This document shows, one piece after another, positions 11,501 through 23,113 of a DNA stretch of 64,000 nt. A program made the position numbers and the translations under genes. The notes below the pieces were generated by a model that worked only from the letters and a program-made list of their open reading frames with translations, ran no database searches and was not told where the DNA came from. Where the stretch lies: contig NZ_LR215024.1 in NCBI RefSeq assembly GCF_900660605.1, forward strand, positions 62,001 through 126,000, given 5' to 3'. Every line of letters begins with the position of its first letter. The first letter of the stretch is position 1. Source of the DNA: Mycoplasmopsis glycophila (lineage in GTDB: Bacteria > Bacillota_I > Bacilli_A > Mycoplasmatales > Metamycoplasmataceae).

Positions 11501-14500
11501 AAGTGTTTTACCAAAGAAAAATTAGTTACCACGAAATTGGTGTTTGATTGTTAAAATCAATTGATTGAGAAGATACTAAAAACTATTTAAATCAAATTAT
11601 TGATAATATTGACCTTCAATATTTAATTGATACAAAATCACAAAACAGCCCACTTCTTAATATACTTAACGCTTTCCTTTCTAATATTGGTCAATTACTT
11701 GATCAAATGAATGCTTATCCAAATGATCCAGCAAAAAGCTTTGAAAATATTAAAGCAGGAATCAAATTCTTTATTTCGAGTTTGGATTTAAATAGATTTA
11801 TTCAAATTCTAGAAAAGAAATTAATCGTTAATAACTTTGATATTGAAGATGTTATTTTTCATGAAGAATTTAACTCTTATCAAAAAGTCCAAAAACACTA
11901 TGCTACTGCATATCTTAGTAACATTGACTGACTGAGTTCATTTTTAGAAACAGTCTTTTCAGATCCAGGTTCAAACAGAGAGATGAAAGAAAACATTATT
12001 AATATGTTTAATCTTTCAAGTAAGGGAACATCAATTAAAATTGATGATAATACTTACATTACAATTCCAACTAATGATCCAGATAAGTTAGATTTCTTCG
12101 ACTTTGTTTCAATTTTAAGTAGCAACCCAAGTGCTTCGGGAACTTCAAGTAACGAAATTAATTTAGATTCACTTAATGATTTTATTCAACTCGAATACTT
12201 CTTAAGCTTTATTGAAACACAAGATAAAATTGTATGAAACAACATGAAGAACATCGAAAAAACTTTCTTGAACAAGTATTTTGGATGAACTGGAAAAGAT
12301 GAGAATAATCAAACTATTGAATATTCAAAAGAACAAATTACTGAAAAAGTTAGAGAATGAAAAAACATCATTAGTAAACTTAAATTCAAAGACAACAATA
12401 ATTTATTAAAAGAAAATCTGAGTGTTTCAAGCTTATTTAGCTATTTCGCAACCACAAATGATGTGGTTAATGACTCATTATTCTTTGTCATTACAAACCG
12501 TTTACTTGGAGAGTTTGATAAATTTACTCCTCAAACAAACTATTCGTATTTAGAAGCTGGATATCCTTTATTTAGAACACTTTGACTTTTACTTAAAGAA
12601 AATGGAACTCATGAGCGTAAAATTGCATTCTTAAATGCTTTATTAAGCTTAAGTAATGATCCAAATGTAATTGCAAGCTTTAATTCATTCGAATTATTCC
12701 AACCAGCTGCACAAAATATTGCTGGTTACCAAAAAACTAAATTCGGAGTTACTCGTTCACTTGTTAATCCGCAAATGATGCGTGAAGTATTCTTTGCTAA
12801 AAGCGAAAATAACGATTATCAAAACGGACTTCTTAATCATTTAGTCGCTGAATATCCAGAATTTGCTGACTATATTAATAACAACGAATTAGATTTAACA
12901 AAACTATTTTCTTACATTGCTAGTTCAGAAATGAATGATAATTACGGTGATTTAGATGTAATTAATGGTTACCATCTTAAATATCACAACCTTTACTCTG
13001 TTGTTTTAGACAACCTTATTAATGGTGTTTTTGCAGATGCTGATGTTTATAAAAATTACAATATCTTAAACTACATTTTTGAAACTAAATACAAACAAAT
13101 CAGTTTATCAAGTATTGGAATACCAGACATTCTTTTAAATCCATTATTAAGATCAAAACATCCACAACTTTTAATTTGACTTTTAGCTGACACAAATAAT
13201 GTTGGAGCAGCTGCTGAAAATAACTCAAACATTGCTTATTTCATTAATAATAAATTAGTTAACTTTGAAACTTTATTTAGCAACAAAAAATGAACTTATG
13301 AATTTCTTGATTCATTATTAAACCAAAAAGTTGATCAAGGTGGTGTAAACCCAGTTATTGAAAAAGATTTCGTCTTCCAAATTGCGATTGACAACGATTA
13401 CATTATTTCACTTCAAAAAAGCATCTCTCAAAATAAAGAAATATATTCACCATTTGGAATTAATTTAATTGAAACTATTATTTCAATCATGGATTCAATT
13501 ACTGCGGTTTTATACAGTTCAACATTATTACAATTTAACGAAGTTGATGCTTATGTAGCTAAAGCAAATTACGCTTGACTTGAGAAAAACAACAAGAAAA
13601 TTTATAATGGAGAAATTCCAAATAACCCAATTGATATTGTTGCATTAATGGATCAAATAAGTGACGAATATAAAATTGATATTGCTGGATCACAGTTCCT
13701 TATTATAGGTGACGAAATGACCTTCGATTACCTTTACCCAGTAATTGATGAAAATAACATTCAAGTTAATACAAAAAACCAAGCTTTAGTTTATGTTAAC
13801 ACTTATGGTTTTGATAGAGTTAGACAAGCGTTTAGAGGAAATGTTGTTAAAGAATATTTAACCGTTAAATTCCCTTCTGATTTTTCAGTTGCAAAACAAA
13901 GAGAAGTTAAGGCAGAATTAGAGGAAATTGTTCAAAATTCAATCCATTCAAACTTTAGATTACAAAAAGTATTCTTCAAAACAGAAGTAGATCCACTTAA
14001 CCCAGAGCGGAGCTTAAGAATTTCTACAACAGAAGGAATTATGAAATCTGTTAAAACGGTTTCATATATCTTCTTAATCATTTTAGTAACTTTAGTAACT
14101 ATTTCAATCGTCTTTATTATTAAAAGATATATTGCAAGTAAAAATAAAGTTATTGGAATTTTAGTTGCTCAAGGTTATACACCACTACAAATCGCACTTT
14201 CAATGACAACCTTTGCTTTCTTTACAATTTTCATTGGTGGAGTGCTTGGATACTTCACTGGATTTATGTTACATGGAGCAGCAATTAGCCTTCTTAAAAA
14301 CTTCTGAACAATACCGATTGAAACACTTAACTTTTCACTAATTTCATTTTTAGTTAATATTATTGTTCCACTAGTTTCAATGTCACTTTTAATTGTCTTA
14401 ATTTCAATTCGTGCACTCAGATTTAAAGCGATTGACTTAATGAGTGGAATTATTGAATTAAATATTAATGAAATCAACAATAAATTCCAAACTTTAATTC

Positions 14501-16674
14501 GTAAGAAAAATATTAAATTTAAATTCTCATCAGCTTTACTATTTAACAGTTTTGGAAAATTATTATCATTTGCAATCTCAGTAATTTTAGCTAGTGTAAT
14601 TTCTGTTTTTGCATTTGGTACCTTTGGTGTCTTTGAAAAATCAATTAATTCAACATACAAATCAAGATACTTTAATTACAAATATGACTTACAAACACCA
14701 ACTAAAGAAGGTGGAGCAATCAATCTTTTTGAGCTTAACAAAGAAAATATTGAAAATAGTTTATATGTACCTATGGGTATGGGAACAGAGCTTAATTTAT
14801 ACCAAAATGATTACTTTGCTCCTGGTAGGTCATCAGCAATTAATTATCTAGACAAAAATGGTGATCCAAATCCTTATTTAGGACACCTTATCACACAATT
14901 CTCAGTTAACATTTTAATTGACAAAGGAGTTTCAATTGATCCTTGATCAATGGTTTATAACTCACTACCAGACTCACAAAAATCTAGAATTATTAAGGTG
15001 CGTGATTCGGTTGGACAAGCACTTGAGGAAACTCAAAGTGGATTAGTTTATAAATATGAAACTGATCGTAATGGTGTGCTGAAGAAAATTATTGATGTAC
15101 AAAAGACAATTGAAAACCGTAATTCATTCTTCCACTATGTACCGAATGAAGAAAATGTAGTTGATGGAAAATTCTATTACTACGAATGAAACACATTAGC
15201 TGCGAAATATGATCGTCAAACAATTACGACAGATAACAAACGAACAGAATATCGTGATTTCTTAATCGAGGGTTACTCAAAAATCGCTTTAGATAATATC
15301 GAAAAAGAAAAGAAATATTCTGCAAATGACAAAGACGAGTCTAATAAACCAATTTATGAATTCTTCGTCTTATTTAACGGTATGTATTTTGATCCTTTAC
15401 AAGATGAACTTTACACTTATGTGCAAGCTAAATTAAATAATACAAGTGTTAAATTATATGGATACCAAAAAGATTCAGAGTTTGTCGAAATCACAAACAA
15501 AAATGGTGATAATCTAGTTAAACAGCTAGATGATCTATTTATTCAAAATGGCAGCGATATTACGAAAGAAATTCCTGTTGCTATTAATAATGTGTCAAAA
15601 AATCTCTTTAAACTTAAAGTTGGCTCAACATTCAAACTTGATGTTGAAAACAATGTAAATAAATATACAACCAAAATAAATGAAGCAATCGGAATAGAAA
15701 ATACTTCATATCAAACAGAGTACAAATTTAAAGTTGTTGATATTATTAATACCTACATAAATAATGAATTTGTAATTCCAAAAAGTGCAGCGGATCAAAT
15801 CATTGGACTTGATCAATTACCACGCAAAGAAGGTACAATTCCATTTAACGGAATCCTTTCAAAATCACTTGAACCAAAACAATTAATTTGATCAGCAGGC
15901 TTATATAGCTTATCTGGTTACAACCCTAGTGTCGGAAGTTTCGATATTGACGGATTAGAAGATTCGGAAAAAAGAGACTTCTTTGATGGACTATTTGGTG
16001 ATCCTCTTTTCATGGACAATATGCTACCAGGAAACTTATCTTCAGAAGGTAAATCACCAAGCCAAATTATTAAATTCTTAAACCCAGAATTTAATGTTGA
16101 AAATGCATCAATTCAAACTCTCAAAGAAGAATATTTAAAAGCAAGAGAAAACCCTTCAGTTTATATTGAAAAATTCGCAAGAATTTTTGATGATAAACTT
16201 TATATTACAAGTGCTTATACACTAGATGCAAAAGAAATTGAAGTTGGATTTGTGCGAACAATTTCTAAAACAGTTCAAATTATTATTACGATAATTTCAA
16301 TCTTAAGCTTCCTTGTGTCGATTGTAATCTTAATTATTATTTCAACAATCTTAATTAATGAAAACGAGAAGAACATTGCAATCTGAAGTATTTTGGGTTA
16401 TAATAATCGCGAAAAAATTAAAATGTTCTTTGGTATATACATACCATTCATTTTAACAGCTTTATTAATCGCTATTCCTATCGGTATAGGATTTATGGTA
16501 TTATTTAGCTCATTCTTAACATCAACTGCCTCAATTGCTGTTTTATTAAATATTGGTTTATTAACCATTTTAGCTACCGTAGTTGTTGTTTTCTTGGTAT
16601 TTATTGTAACTTCGTTATTAACATGAAGAAACATTAATAAAATTAAAGCAATTGACTTATTGAAAGGTAAATAA
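8527..16674 (+). CDS. Giant FtsX-type ABC transporter permease (2,715 residues)
   Basis: One continuous frame of 2,716 codons with many TGA-Trp codons. An N-terminal membrane helix (about 18-38, VVSGLTILIFLTAGIF) is followed by some 1,800 mostly hydrophilic residues, expected outside the cell. A first FtsX-like block with about four helices lies near 1838-1977. Another helix is near 2005-2035, then a second external region, then a final FtsX-like block at 2578-2715 ending IKAIDLLKGK. This is the MacB/LolCE-type layout of helix, large domain, helices, greatly enlarged. The Shine-Dalgarno is AAGGAGAAAA. Its stop overlaps the start of the ATPase gene (TAATG), so the two form one transporter. The substrate is unknown. 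Confidence 0.85.
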
Positions 16675-17609
16675 TGAACAAAGAAATCGAAAAAAACGAA
16701 ATTCAAGAAGAACAAGTTGTTTCTAAAAAAAGTTTAGATACAAAAATTACAAAGAAAAATGTTTTTGAAGTTTTAAATAACAAAGTTGGTGGTAATAAAA
16801 TTACAGTTGATCGTTCAGTAGCGAAAAAACTTAAAAAAGCAGCTACGAAAAAAAGACCAAAAGACGACCATAAAGATCTCAAGAATAGCGAAAACGCAAT
16901 CATTGAAGTTAAAAATGTTTCAAAATATTATCTCTCAGGAAACGTCGTAACAAGAGTTTTAAAAGATGTTTCGGTGACAATTAATAAAGGTGAATTCGTC
17001 CTTATTTTTGGTAAATCCGGAGGTGGTAAATCAACTTTATTAAACTTAATTAGTGGACTAGATCGTCCAAGTAATGGTGATGTTATTGTTTGTGACACTA
17101 ACTTACCTTATTTAAGTGACTTACAACTTACTTTATTTAGAAGAGAACATGTTAGCTTTATCTTCCAAAACTACAATCTTCTTCAAAACCTCTCTGGTTA
17201 TGATAATGTTGAAACAGGTGCATATTTACAAAAAAACAAAGATAAAAAATTAGACCTTGATAAGCTCTTTACTGAATTTGATATGGAGGATGTTAAGGAT
17301 AAATATCCTGCCCAAATGTCAGGTGGACAACAACAACGTATTTCAATCTTAAGAGCACTTGCTAAAAACGCAGAAATTATTTTTGCTGACGAACCTACTG
17401 GTGCTCTTGATGGAAACACATCTGAAATTGTTCTTTCTTACTTATGAGATATCAACAAAAAATATGGAACCACAATTGTTATGGTTACTCACGATCCGCT
17501 TATTGATAAAATAGCAGACAAAGTTATTTACGTTAAAAACGGAAAAATTAGTGATGTGATCTACAACAAAGAGAGAGTTCATCCAAAAGGTCTTCACTTA
17601 AAAGATTAA
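16674..17609 (+). CDS. ABC transporter ATP-binding protein (MacB/LolD type)
   Basis: A 311-residue ATPase, the partner of the giant permease. A lysine-rich N-terminal extension of about 70 residues precedes the domain. Walker A GKSGGGKS lies near 112, the Q-loop FQNYNLL near 164, the signature SGGQQQRISIL near 216, Walker B IIFADEPTGALD near 237, and the switch His in VTHD. The SGGQQQR and DEPTGALD wording is typical of the lipoprotein/macrolide exporter ATPases that pair with FtsX-fold permeases. One TGA (17445-17447) encodes Trp. It is translationally coupled to the permease. Confidence 0.93.
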
Positions 17610-17640
17610 GAAACGTTTTGGTAGAACCTAAAACGCAACG

Positions 17641-17680
17641 AAAAACACCCTTCCTTAAAAAACAGGAAAGGTGTTTTTTT
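17641..17680 (+). terminator. Intrinsic terminator, usable from both sides
   Basis: The arms AAACACCCTTCCT and AGGAAAGGTGTTT are followed by a T run for the ATPase transcript. The A run on the left gives a T run for leftward plsY transcription. Confidence 0.85.
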
Positions 17681-17691
17681 ATTAAAACTAA

Positions 17692-18348
17692 TTAGAAAGT
17701 AAATTTACGTTCACTCTTGTTAAGCAATCTTTTAATATTTGATCTATGTGTGAAAACAATAAAGAAGGCACAAAGAGCAAAAACGATTGAATTAGCATAA
17801 AAAGGCAATGTTTGAGGTGTGGTATAAGCTAAAATTCCATTACTCATTCAAGGAATCGAAACAAAAATAATCATTATTAATGCTGTTAATACACTAGCTA
17901 GCGAAACATATCTAGTTGCAAAAATAATTCCAAAAAAGAAGAGAGCAGCTATTGGTAGAAGCACAATATTTAATGCTATTAAAACTCCAATTGCGCACCC
18001 TACACCTTTTCCACCTTTAAATTTGAAAAAGATTGGGAAAGTATGTCCGATTACACAAGCTAAACCAGCAAGGAGCGGAATGTAATTGTACTGTCCTTCA
18101 AAGTGTTTTCAAAAAACATAACCTAAAAGTACAGCTAAATAACCTTTAGCAATATCGATTAAAAGAACGGTGATAGCGAAACTTTTGCCAAAAACACGAT
18201 ATGAGTTGGTTGCTCCAGCGTTTTCTGAATGAAAATCGCGCACATCTTGTTTCTTTCAAAACTTACTTAAAAGTATGGAAGTGTTTAATGATCCAAGTGT
18301 ATAACCTAGTAAAATTAGGTGCAAACAAATAGCAAAACTTATTAACAT
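17692..18348 (-). CDS. plsY: Acyl-phosphate glycerol-3-phosphate acyltransferase PlsY
   Basis: A 218-residue membrane enzyme that moves an acyl group from acyl phosphate to glycerol-3-phosphate in the first step of phospholipid synthesis. Three family motifs are visible: GSLNTSIL near the N-terminus, SENAGATNSYRVFG near 42-55, and GGKGVGCAIGVL near 115. About five membrane helices are evident. AGAGGTAA precedes the start. It is divergent from def and ends in the shared terminator. Together with cdsA in this window it covers part of the phospholipid route. Confidence 0.93.
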
Positions 18349-18388
18349 ATAAAATTACCTCTTTATGATTAATATTGTTTTATTATTA

Positions 18389-18400
18389 TATAATAAAACT
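18389..18400 (+). promoter_or_regulatory. Leaderless promoter of def
   Basis: TATAAT at 18389-18394 is followed by exactly 6 nt and then the ATG. Transcription would start at or next to the start codon, and no Shine-Dalgarno is present. Confidence 0.55.
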
Positions 18401-18958
18401 ATGGAGAAAAAATTTGATATTAAATTAGTTGAATTACCTGAAAAAGTGTTGCGTCAAAAATCAAAAGATGTTCCAATTCCTTTAACTGAAGAAGACATCG
18501 AACTTGCAGAAAGAATGATTTATCATATCGATGATTCACAAAAAGAAGGAACAGAATTTCGTCCAGGAGTAGGAGTTGCTGCTGTACAATATGGAATTCT
18601 TAAAAATGCTTTTTATATCTTTTTACAAGATGACAACAACAATGTAATTTTTAAAGATGTGCTTTTTAACCCTAAAGTGATCTTGAAGAGTGATAAAAAA
18701 GTCGCTTTAAGTGAAGGTGAAGGTTGTTTAAGTGTTAGTGAAGAATGACCAAGCCAAGAAGGTTATGTACACCGTTCACAAAGAATAGTTGTTGAAGCAT
18801 ATAGCTATTTCGAACGTAGATACATGCGTTATGAAGCGACTGATTATCTTGCTATTGTTTTCCAACATGAACTTGATCACTTAAATGGAATGCTTTTTAT
18901 TGATCGTATTAAACAAAAAAATCCGTTTTTAAAAAATAAAAAAGCTAAATATCTTTAG
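18401..18958 (+). CDS. def: Peptide deformylase
   Basis: A 185-residue metalloenzyme that removes the formyl group from nascent N-terminal Met. The three motifs are present: GVGVAAVQYG near 61 (family GxGLAAxQ), EGCLS near 107 with the metal Cys, and HELDHLNG near 156 with the two metal His. The ATG at 18401 was preferred over an in-frame upstream ATG at 18365. TATAAT ends 6 nt before 18401, and the protein from here matches the family length. The upstream choice would overlap the promoter. Confidence 0.94.
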
Positions 18959-18987
18959 TTATATTCAACTGTTAGGAAGGAGAAATC

Positions 18988-19896
18988 ATGCATGACAATA
19001 ACGATTTCAAACCAAAAAATACAGAAGGTTCATTAAATTTTAGAAATGCAACAGCACCAATTGGATTAAATGAGCACAAACCAACAAGAATTTATGAAGA
19101 AAGCCGTGACGGACTTAACCCAGCTCTTTTATCGATCTTAAGAAAAGAACGTTTTATTAGAGTTTTAGGATCATTATTCTTTGGAATTATTGCTCTTTTA
19201 GCAACTATTGCTTTAATTATTGTTGGAGTTAAATATAAAGCAAACGCAATAGGATGATACATTTTACTTGGTGCAATTCTATTAATCTCAGTACCTTTAC
19301 TTGTAAAAAACTTAATTACATACACAGCAATTAACAAAACAGAAAAACAATTTAGATATAACCAAAGAACAGGTGATGCAGCATCACATGCGATGTTTGC
19401 AGAAATGTTAAAAAGTTTAGTCATGAAAAGCCTTAGAATTACTTGAATTTATCTTTTCTTTGTGACTTACTTTGGACTTTTATTATTAATTACTCTTGCT
19501 TTATGAAAAATTAATGGCGGAGTTTGAAGTATTGGACACGCACCAGAAGAAAATGCTGGAGTATCTTCGTTTTATCTTAATGTTAACTGAGATGATGTTT
19601 TAAATAAAATGTATGGAAATGTAAAAAGCTTTTTAAGCATTGGACTTATTACAATTTTAGGAACAACAATTGTTTACTTATTTGTAATCTTATATGACAA
19701 AAAACGTAAAATGGACTTACAATCACAATTAGGTTCTGATTTTGCAACTATTTTAGCAGATATTAACGCATCAAAAAGAAGCGAAAACAAAGCTTGATTG
19801 AGAGCTTACATTATTATCTTTGTACTTGTTGTTTTAATGCCTTTAGCAGTATTTGCTTACCTTCTTTACAAAAAATTCATTAGAAGAGCAAAATAA
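18988..19896 (+). CDS. Multi-pass membrane protein (possibly MSC_0882 family)
   Basis: A 302-residue protein with a hydrophilic N-terminus (about 55 residues), then four hydrophobic segments near 55-80, 89-110, 150-175 and 210-232, and a last one near 270-292 before a basic tail (YKKFIRRAK). The Shine-Dalgarno AGGAAGGAGAAA is strong. Layout and the charged first half (NPALLSILRKER before the first helix) recall the mycoplasma MSC_0882-type membrane proteins, but I am not sure. It ends 4 nt before the DJ-1-like gene, suggesting one transcript. Confidence 0.7.
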
Positions 19897-19900
19897 TTAA

Positions 19901-20473
19901 ATGAAAATTCTAGTTATACTCGAAAACAATTTTAATGACATTGAATTAACAACTACACTTTCTTGCATCAAAAGAGCAGATTCAAGTGCAGAGATTGATT
20001 ACTACCACAAAGACCTTAAAGAAGCACGTGGACAATATGGAATTGGATACATCAATCATATTATTAATAAACTTGATAATATTGATGCTTATGATGCGGT
20101 TTTTGTGCCTGGTGGAAAAGGTGCGCAAACTTTAAGGGAAAACAAAGATTCACTTAATGTTGTTCAAAAATTTATAGAAAATCAAAAATACGTTTTTGCA
20201 ATCTGTGATGCACCAAATGTTTTAGTTGAAGCAAATGTTTTAACAAACAAAAAATTTGCTGCTTTTCCAAGTGAATGATCAAGCAGTTATCGCCAAAATA
20301 ACTATGTCAAAGATGTCTACGTTGTAGAATCTGACTCAAAAATAGTAACAGCAAAAGCAGCGGATGCATCAATGGAGCTTGGATATTACATTGTTAAACA
20401 TCTTTATGGCAAGGATTTAGCAAACAAAGTCTATCAAGGAATGACAGGCAACACAAATAACTTTTTCGAATAA
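19901..20473 (+). CDS. DJ-1/PfpI family protein
   Basis: A 190-residue protein of the class I glutamine-amidotransferase-like fold. The start MKILVILENNFNDIE carries the conserved Glu of the DJ-1 active site. VFVPGGKGAQTLREN is the loop after strand 3. FAICDAPNVLVEA places the nucleophilic Cys in the usual elbow (AIC). DJ-1 relatives act as glyoxalases, chaperones or deglycases; which applies here cannot be told. A start immediately after the membrane-protein stop suggests co-transcription. Confidence 0.88.
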
Positions 20474-20499
20474 TTAACACAAATTAAAAATAGAACGGA

Positions 20500-20528
20500 T
20501 CTTACCCAACCTAGGGTAAGATTTTTTT
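20500..20528 (+). terminator. Intrinsic terminator after the DJ-1-like gene
   Basis: ATCTTACCC-aaccta-GGGTAAGAT is followed by a T run. Confidence 0.88.
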
Positions 20529-20564
20529 ATTTTAATAGTATGAAACCTACCTAAAGACAAACAA

Positions 20565-20597
20565 AAAGCTTTACTAGTAAAAACTAATAAAGCTTAA
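20565..20597 (-). terminator. Intrinsic terminator of the PQ-loop gene
   Basis: On the minus strand AAGCTTTA and TAAAGCTT arms flank a loop with a secondary TTAGT/ACTAG pairing and are followed by TTTTTG. Confidence 0.7.
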
Positions 20598-20600
20598 TTG

Positions 20601-21374
20601 TTATTCTATTTTTCTTCCTGTTTTAATTAAATGTCTATCATACAAGGTAAATGCTAATTGAACACCAAAAATAGTTAAACTAATAAATTGTCAAATTAAA
20701 CCAGCAATTAGTGATCAAGGTTGTTGTCCAGGATTTACATATAATTCTTTTGAAATTCCCAAGATTCATCAAATTATTCAAACGATGTTATTAACTTCGT
20801 AAATAACAAACATTCAAATCGAAACCCCTTGTCATTTTTTTGTTTTAAATGATTTAATAAGTTGTGGTGCAAAAGCAAATGTAGTAAAGGCAGGGAAAAT
20901 AATACCAAAGATTGTTGAAAACTTATCTGGTAATTGAATAAGTTTTGCACCTGTTGTTTTTTGATCATAAACAAAAAGAATTATAAATATGATTGCGACT
21001 ACTCAAGTTATTGCAACTCCGATTGCACCCATAATTTTTTGTTTTTTTGTAAAATCTTTTTTGTAATGGTAAAGAAGATAAGTCATAACACCATTTACAA
21101 AAATAGATGTACCATCAGCTACAACAACGTTATAAAGATTGTGAGGGTTGGTAGCTCCATAAATAACTCAACCTAAAATACCTATATGAAAGATTCAAAA
21201 AGAAAGAAAGCTAATGTTTCCGGTTTTTTTATCCTTTATTATTTTGTATAGTTGTGGCAAACTGAGCATTACTATAAGAACGCTAGAAAGCCATAAAAAA
21301 ATATTATATCAAGTGTCATAAGGTGTTGAAGAAATTTCACCACCACTAAACATTTTTGTGAAATTAGTTAGCAT
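20601..21374 (-). CDS. PQ-loop repeat membrane protein (SWEET-like)
   Basis: A 257-residue protein with about seven membrane helices and two PQ-loop repeats. The first is around LSLPQLYKIIKDKKTG with FLSFWIFHIGILGWV. The second is around FAPQLIKSFKTKKWQG with SIWMFVIYEVNNIVW. PQ-loop proteins include SemiSWEET/SWEET sugar carriers and amino-acid exporters, so a small-molecule transporter is likely, substrate unknown. Eight or so TGA-Trp codons are present, which makes it invisible under the standard code. No Shine-Dalgarno is seen. Confidence 0.82.
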
Positions 21375-21787
21375 AATATAATTTTAAAACAAAATGTTTT
21401 AAAAAGAAATAACAATAATCAAATGTGAAACTTTCCACAAAAACATAAAAATATTCAAACTTTCTAAAAAACAAAAAATAAAAAAACAACAAAAAAAACA
21501 ACAGTTTTTTTGCAGAAAACCAAAGAATTAACAAAAACCTACTTTTTAGACATATAAAATGAATATCTTAACATAAAAAAGCAGTCTTTTTTTTTTTTTT
21601 TTTGATAAAAAAAATAAAATATATATATGAAAAAATAAATTTATTCCACATAAACAATGTGAAAAACTTGAATGTATAAAAACAGTTATTAAGTTTATTA
21701 TATATTTATTAAGTAAATTTAGGTTAAATTGACTTAAAACTTAAAATTTACTTTTAAAAAACGTTATATGTGTGAGAGAAGGGTAAA
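21375..21787 (+). promoter_or_regulatory. Upstream region of the surface-protein gene, with a T17 tract
   Basis: This 413-nt gap has no gene. It contains an uninterrupted run of 17 T (21587-21603), then 11 nt later TAAAAT (21615-21620) and an AT-alternating stretch. Closer to the gene lie inverted arms GTAAATTT (21714-21721) and AAATTTAC (21745-21752) around TTGACT. The Shine-Dalgarno GAGAGAAGGG lies before ATG 21788. A homopolymer at a promoter can change length by slippage; whether it controls this gene is inferred. Confidence 0.45.
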
Positions 21788-23080
21788 ATGAAGAAAAAAA
21801 TATTTTTAGGAGCGTTATCGCTTGCAGGTGTTGTACCACTTTCTGTTGTGGCTATGTCAGCAACAGGAGCAAAAGAGAAAAAAGATAAATTTTTAATAGA
21901 AGGATTAGAAGGTGTAGCTGAAGATGCGAGAACAAGTTTTGATTCTAAACTTAAAGAAGTGGAACCTGTTTTTGCTAAATTTAAAGAAGATTATGGGGTT
22001 TCATTAAATGATGAATTTATTAATTTTCAAAAAGAAAGGTTTGCATACTATCAAGAGGACTTTAAAAAAACAGTTGCAGAATATAATGAACAACCAGATG
22101 AAGTTTCGAAGCCTCTAGATAGAATGATTCTTACTGGTCTAACCATGAAATTAACAAATGCTTTAAAATCTATGGTTTCTATTTACGTTTTATTTGAAAA
22201 AGAACTTGATAAAGCAAATGCATTAAATTCTGTTATTTCTAAATACAAAGTTAAACCAGTAGAAGAAGGGACAACTTTAACTGAAGAACAAATAAAAGAA
22301 AGAAAAATTAATCAAGATATTTACAACAAATTAATCGAATCTCTTAAAAAAATAGAAACTGCGGAAAAAGCAAAAACTGAAGAAAACAAAGAAAAACTTC
22401 AAGCATATAAAAATGAACATTCAGATTGAAGCGAAGAAGAAATGAATGATTTCATTTGAGAAGTTACATTCCAACCTGGTGCTGAAACATATATATCAGC
22501 TTATTTAGAAAATCTTTCAGTAGACTTTTCAGCTAAATGAGGTGAAACAAACGATAAATTAGAAGAAAAATCAAAAGAATACGAAAAGGCAGCTACAGAA
22601 CTTAAAGCAGCCAATGAAAAAGTTAAAGAGTTAGATAAAGCAAACGAAGTTCTTTCTGAAAACAGTAAAGAAATTGCTGACTTAAAAGCTTTAATTGAAA
22701 AATACAAAGCAGCTGATTTAAAACAAGCAAACTTTGGTGATCTTGTTGATAAAATGAATGAAATCTTCGAAATCACAAAAGCTGGTGAAGTTATTTTTGA
22801 TAAAGAATCATTAAATGAATACCATTCAAAAATTCAAGATATTCTTTCAAAATTAAGAGCTAAAGCAACAGAACTTAGAGCAGAAATTGAAGTTCTTTCA
22901 ACAGAAAAACAAAGATTAGAAAATGAAAATCTAAAATTACAAAAAAATGAAAGCTATGCAAATTCTGACACAACAAAATACAAAGCAGGATTAATTGCAA
23001 GTACAATCATTGGTCTTTTATTATTACTCCTTTTAGTATTATTGTTAATTAAAAAATACAAAAAAGAAGAAGAAAAATAG
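21788..23080 (+). CDS. Predicted surface protein: signal sequence, coiled coil, C-terminal anchor
   Basis: A 430-residue protein with no recognised family. The N-terminus MKKKIFLGALSLAGVVPLSVVAMSATG is a signal sequence without a lipobox Cys. Most of the protein is Lys/Glu-rich and helical; residues about 250-290 and 350-395 (for example ELRAEIEVLSTEKQRLENENLKLQ, broken across heptads) should form coiled coils. A hydrophobic segment near 402-421 (LIASTIIGLLLLLLLVLLLI) precedes KKYKKEEEK, a stop-transfer anchor. It is therefore exposed outside and held by its C-terminus. A long T tract upstream raises the possibility of phase variation. Confidence 0.8.
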
Positions 23081-23084
23081 TTAG

Positions 23085-23113
23085 AAAAAATATGCGCATA
23101 GACGCATATTTTT
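23085..23113. terminator. Bidirectional intrinsic terminator between convergent genes
   Basis: AATATGCG-cataga-CGCATATT is flanked by A and T runs. It serves the surface-protein gene on the left and the HAD gene on the right. Confidence 0.8.

Noticed and set aside
14175-14660. Antisense open frame of 161 codons within the giant permease gene
   Set aside because: It is a shadow of the permease coding strand with no ribosome site; the permease frame is continuous and shows FtsX-type helices here.
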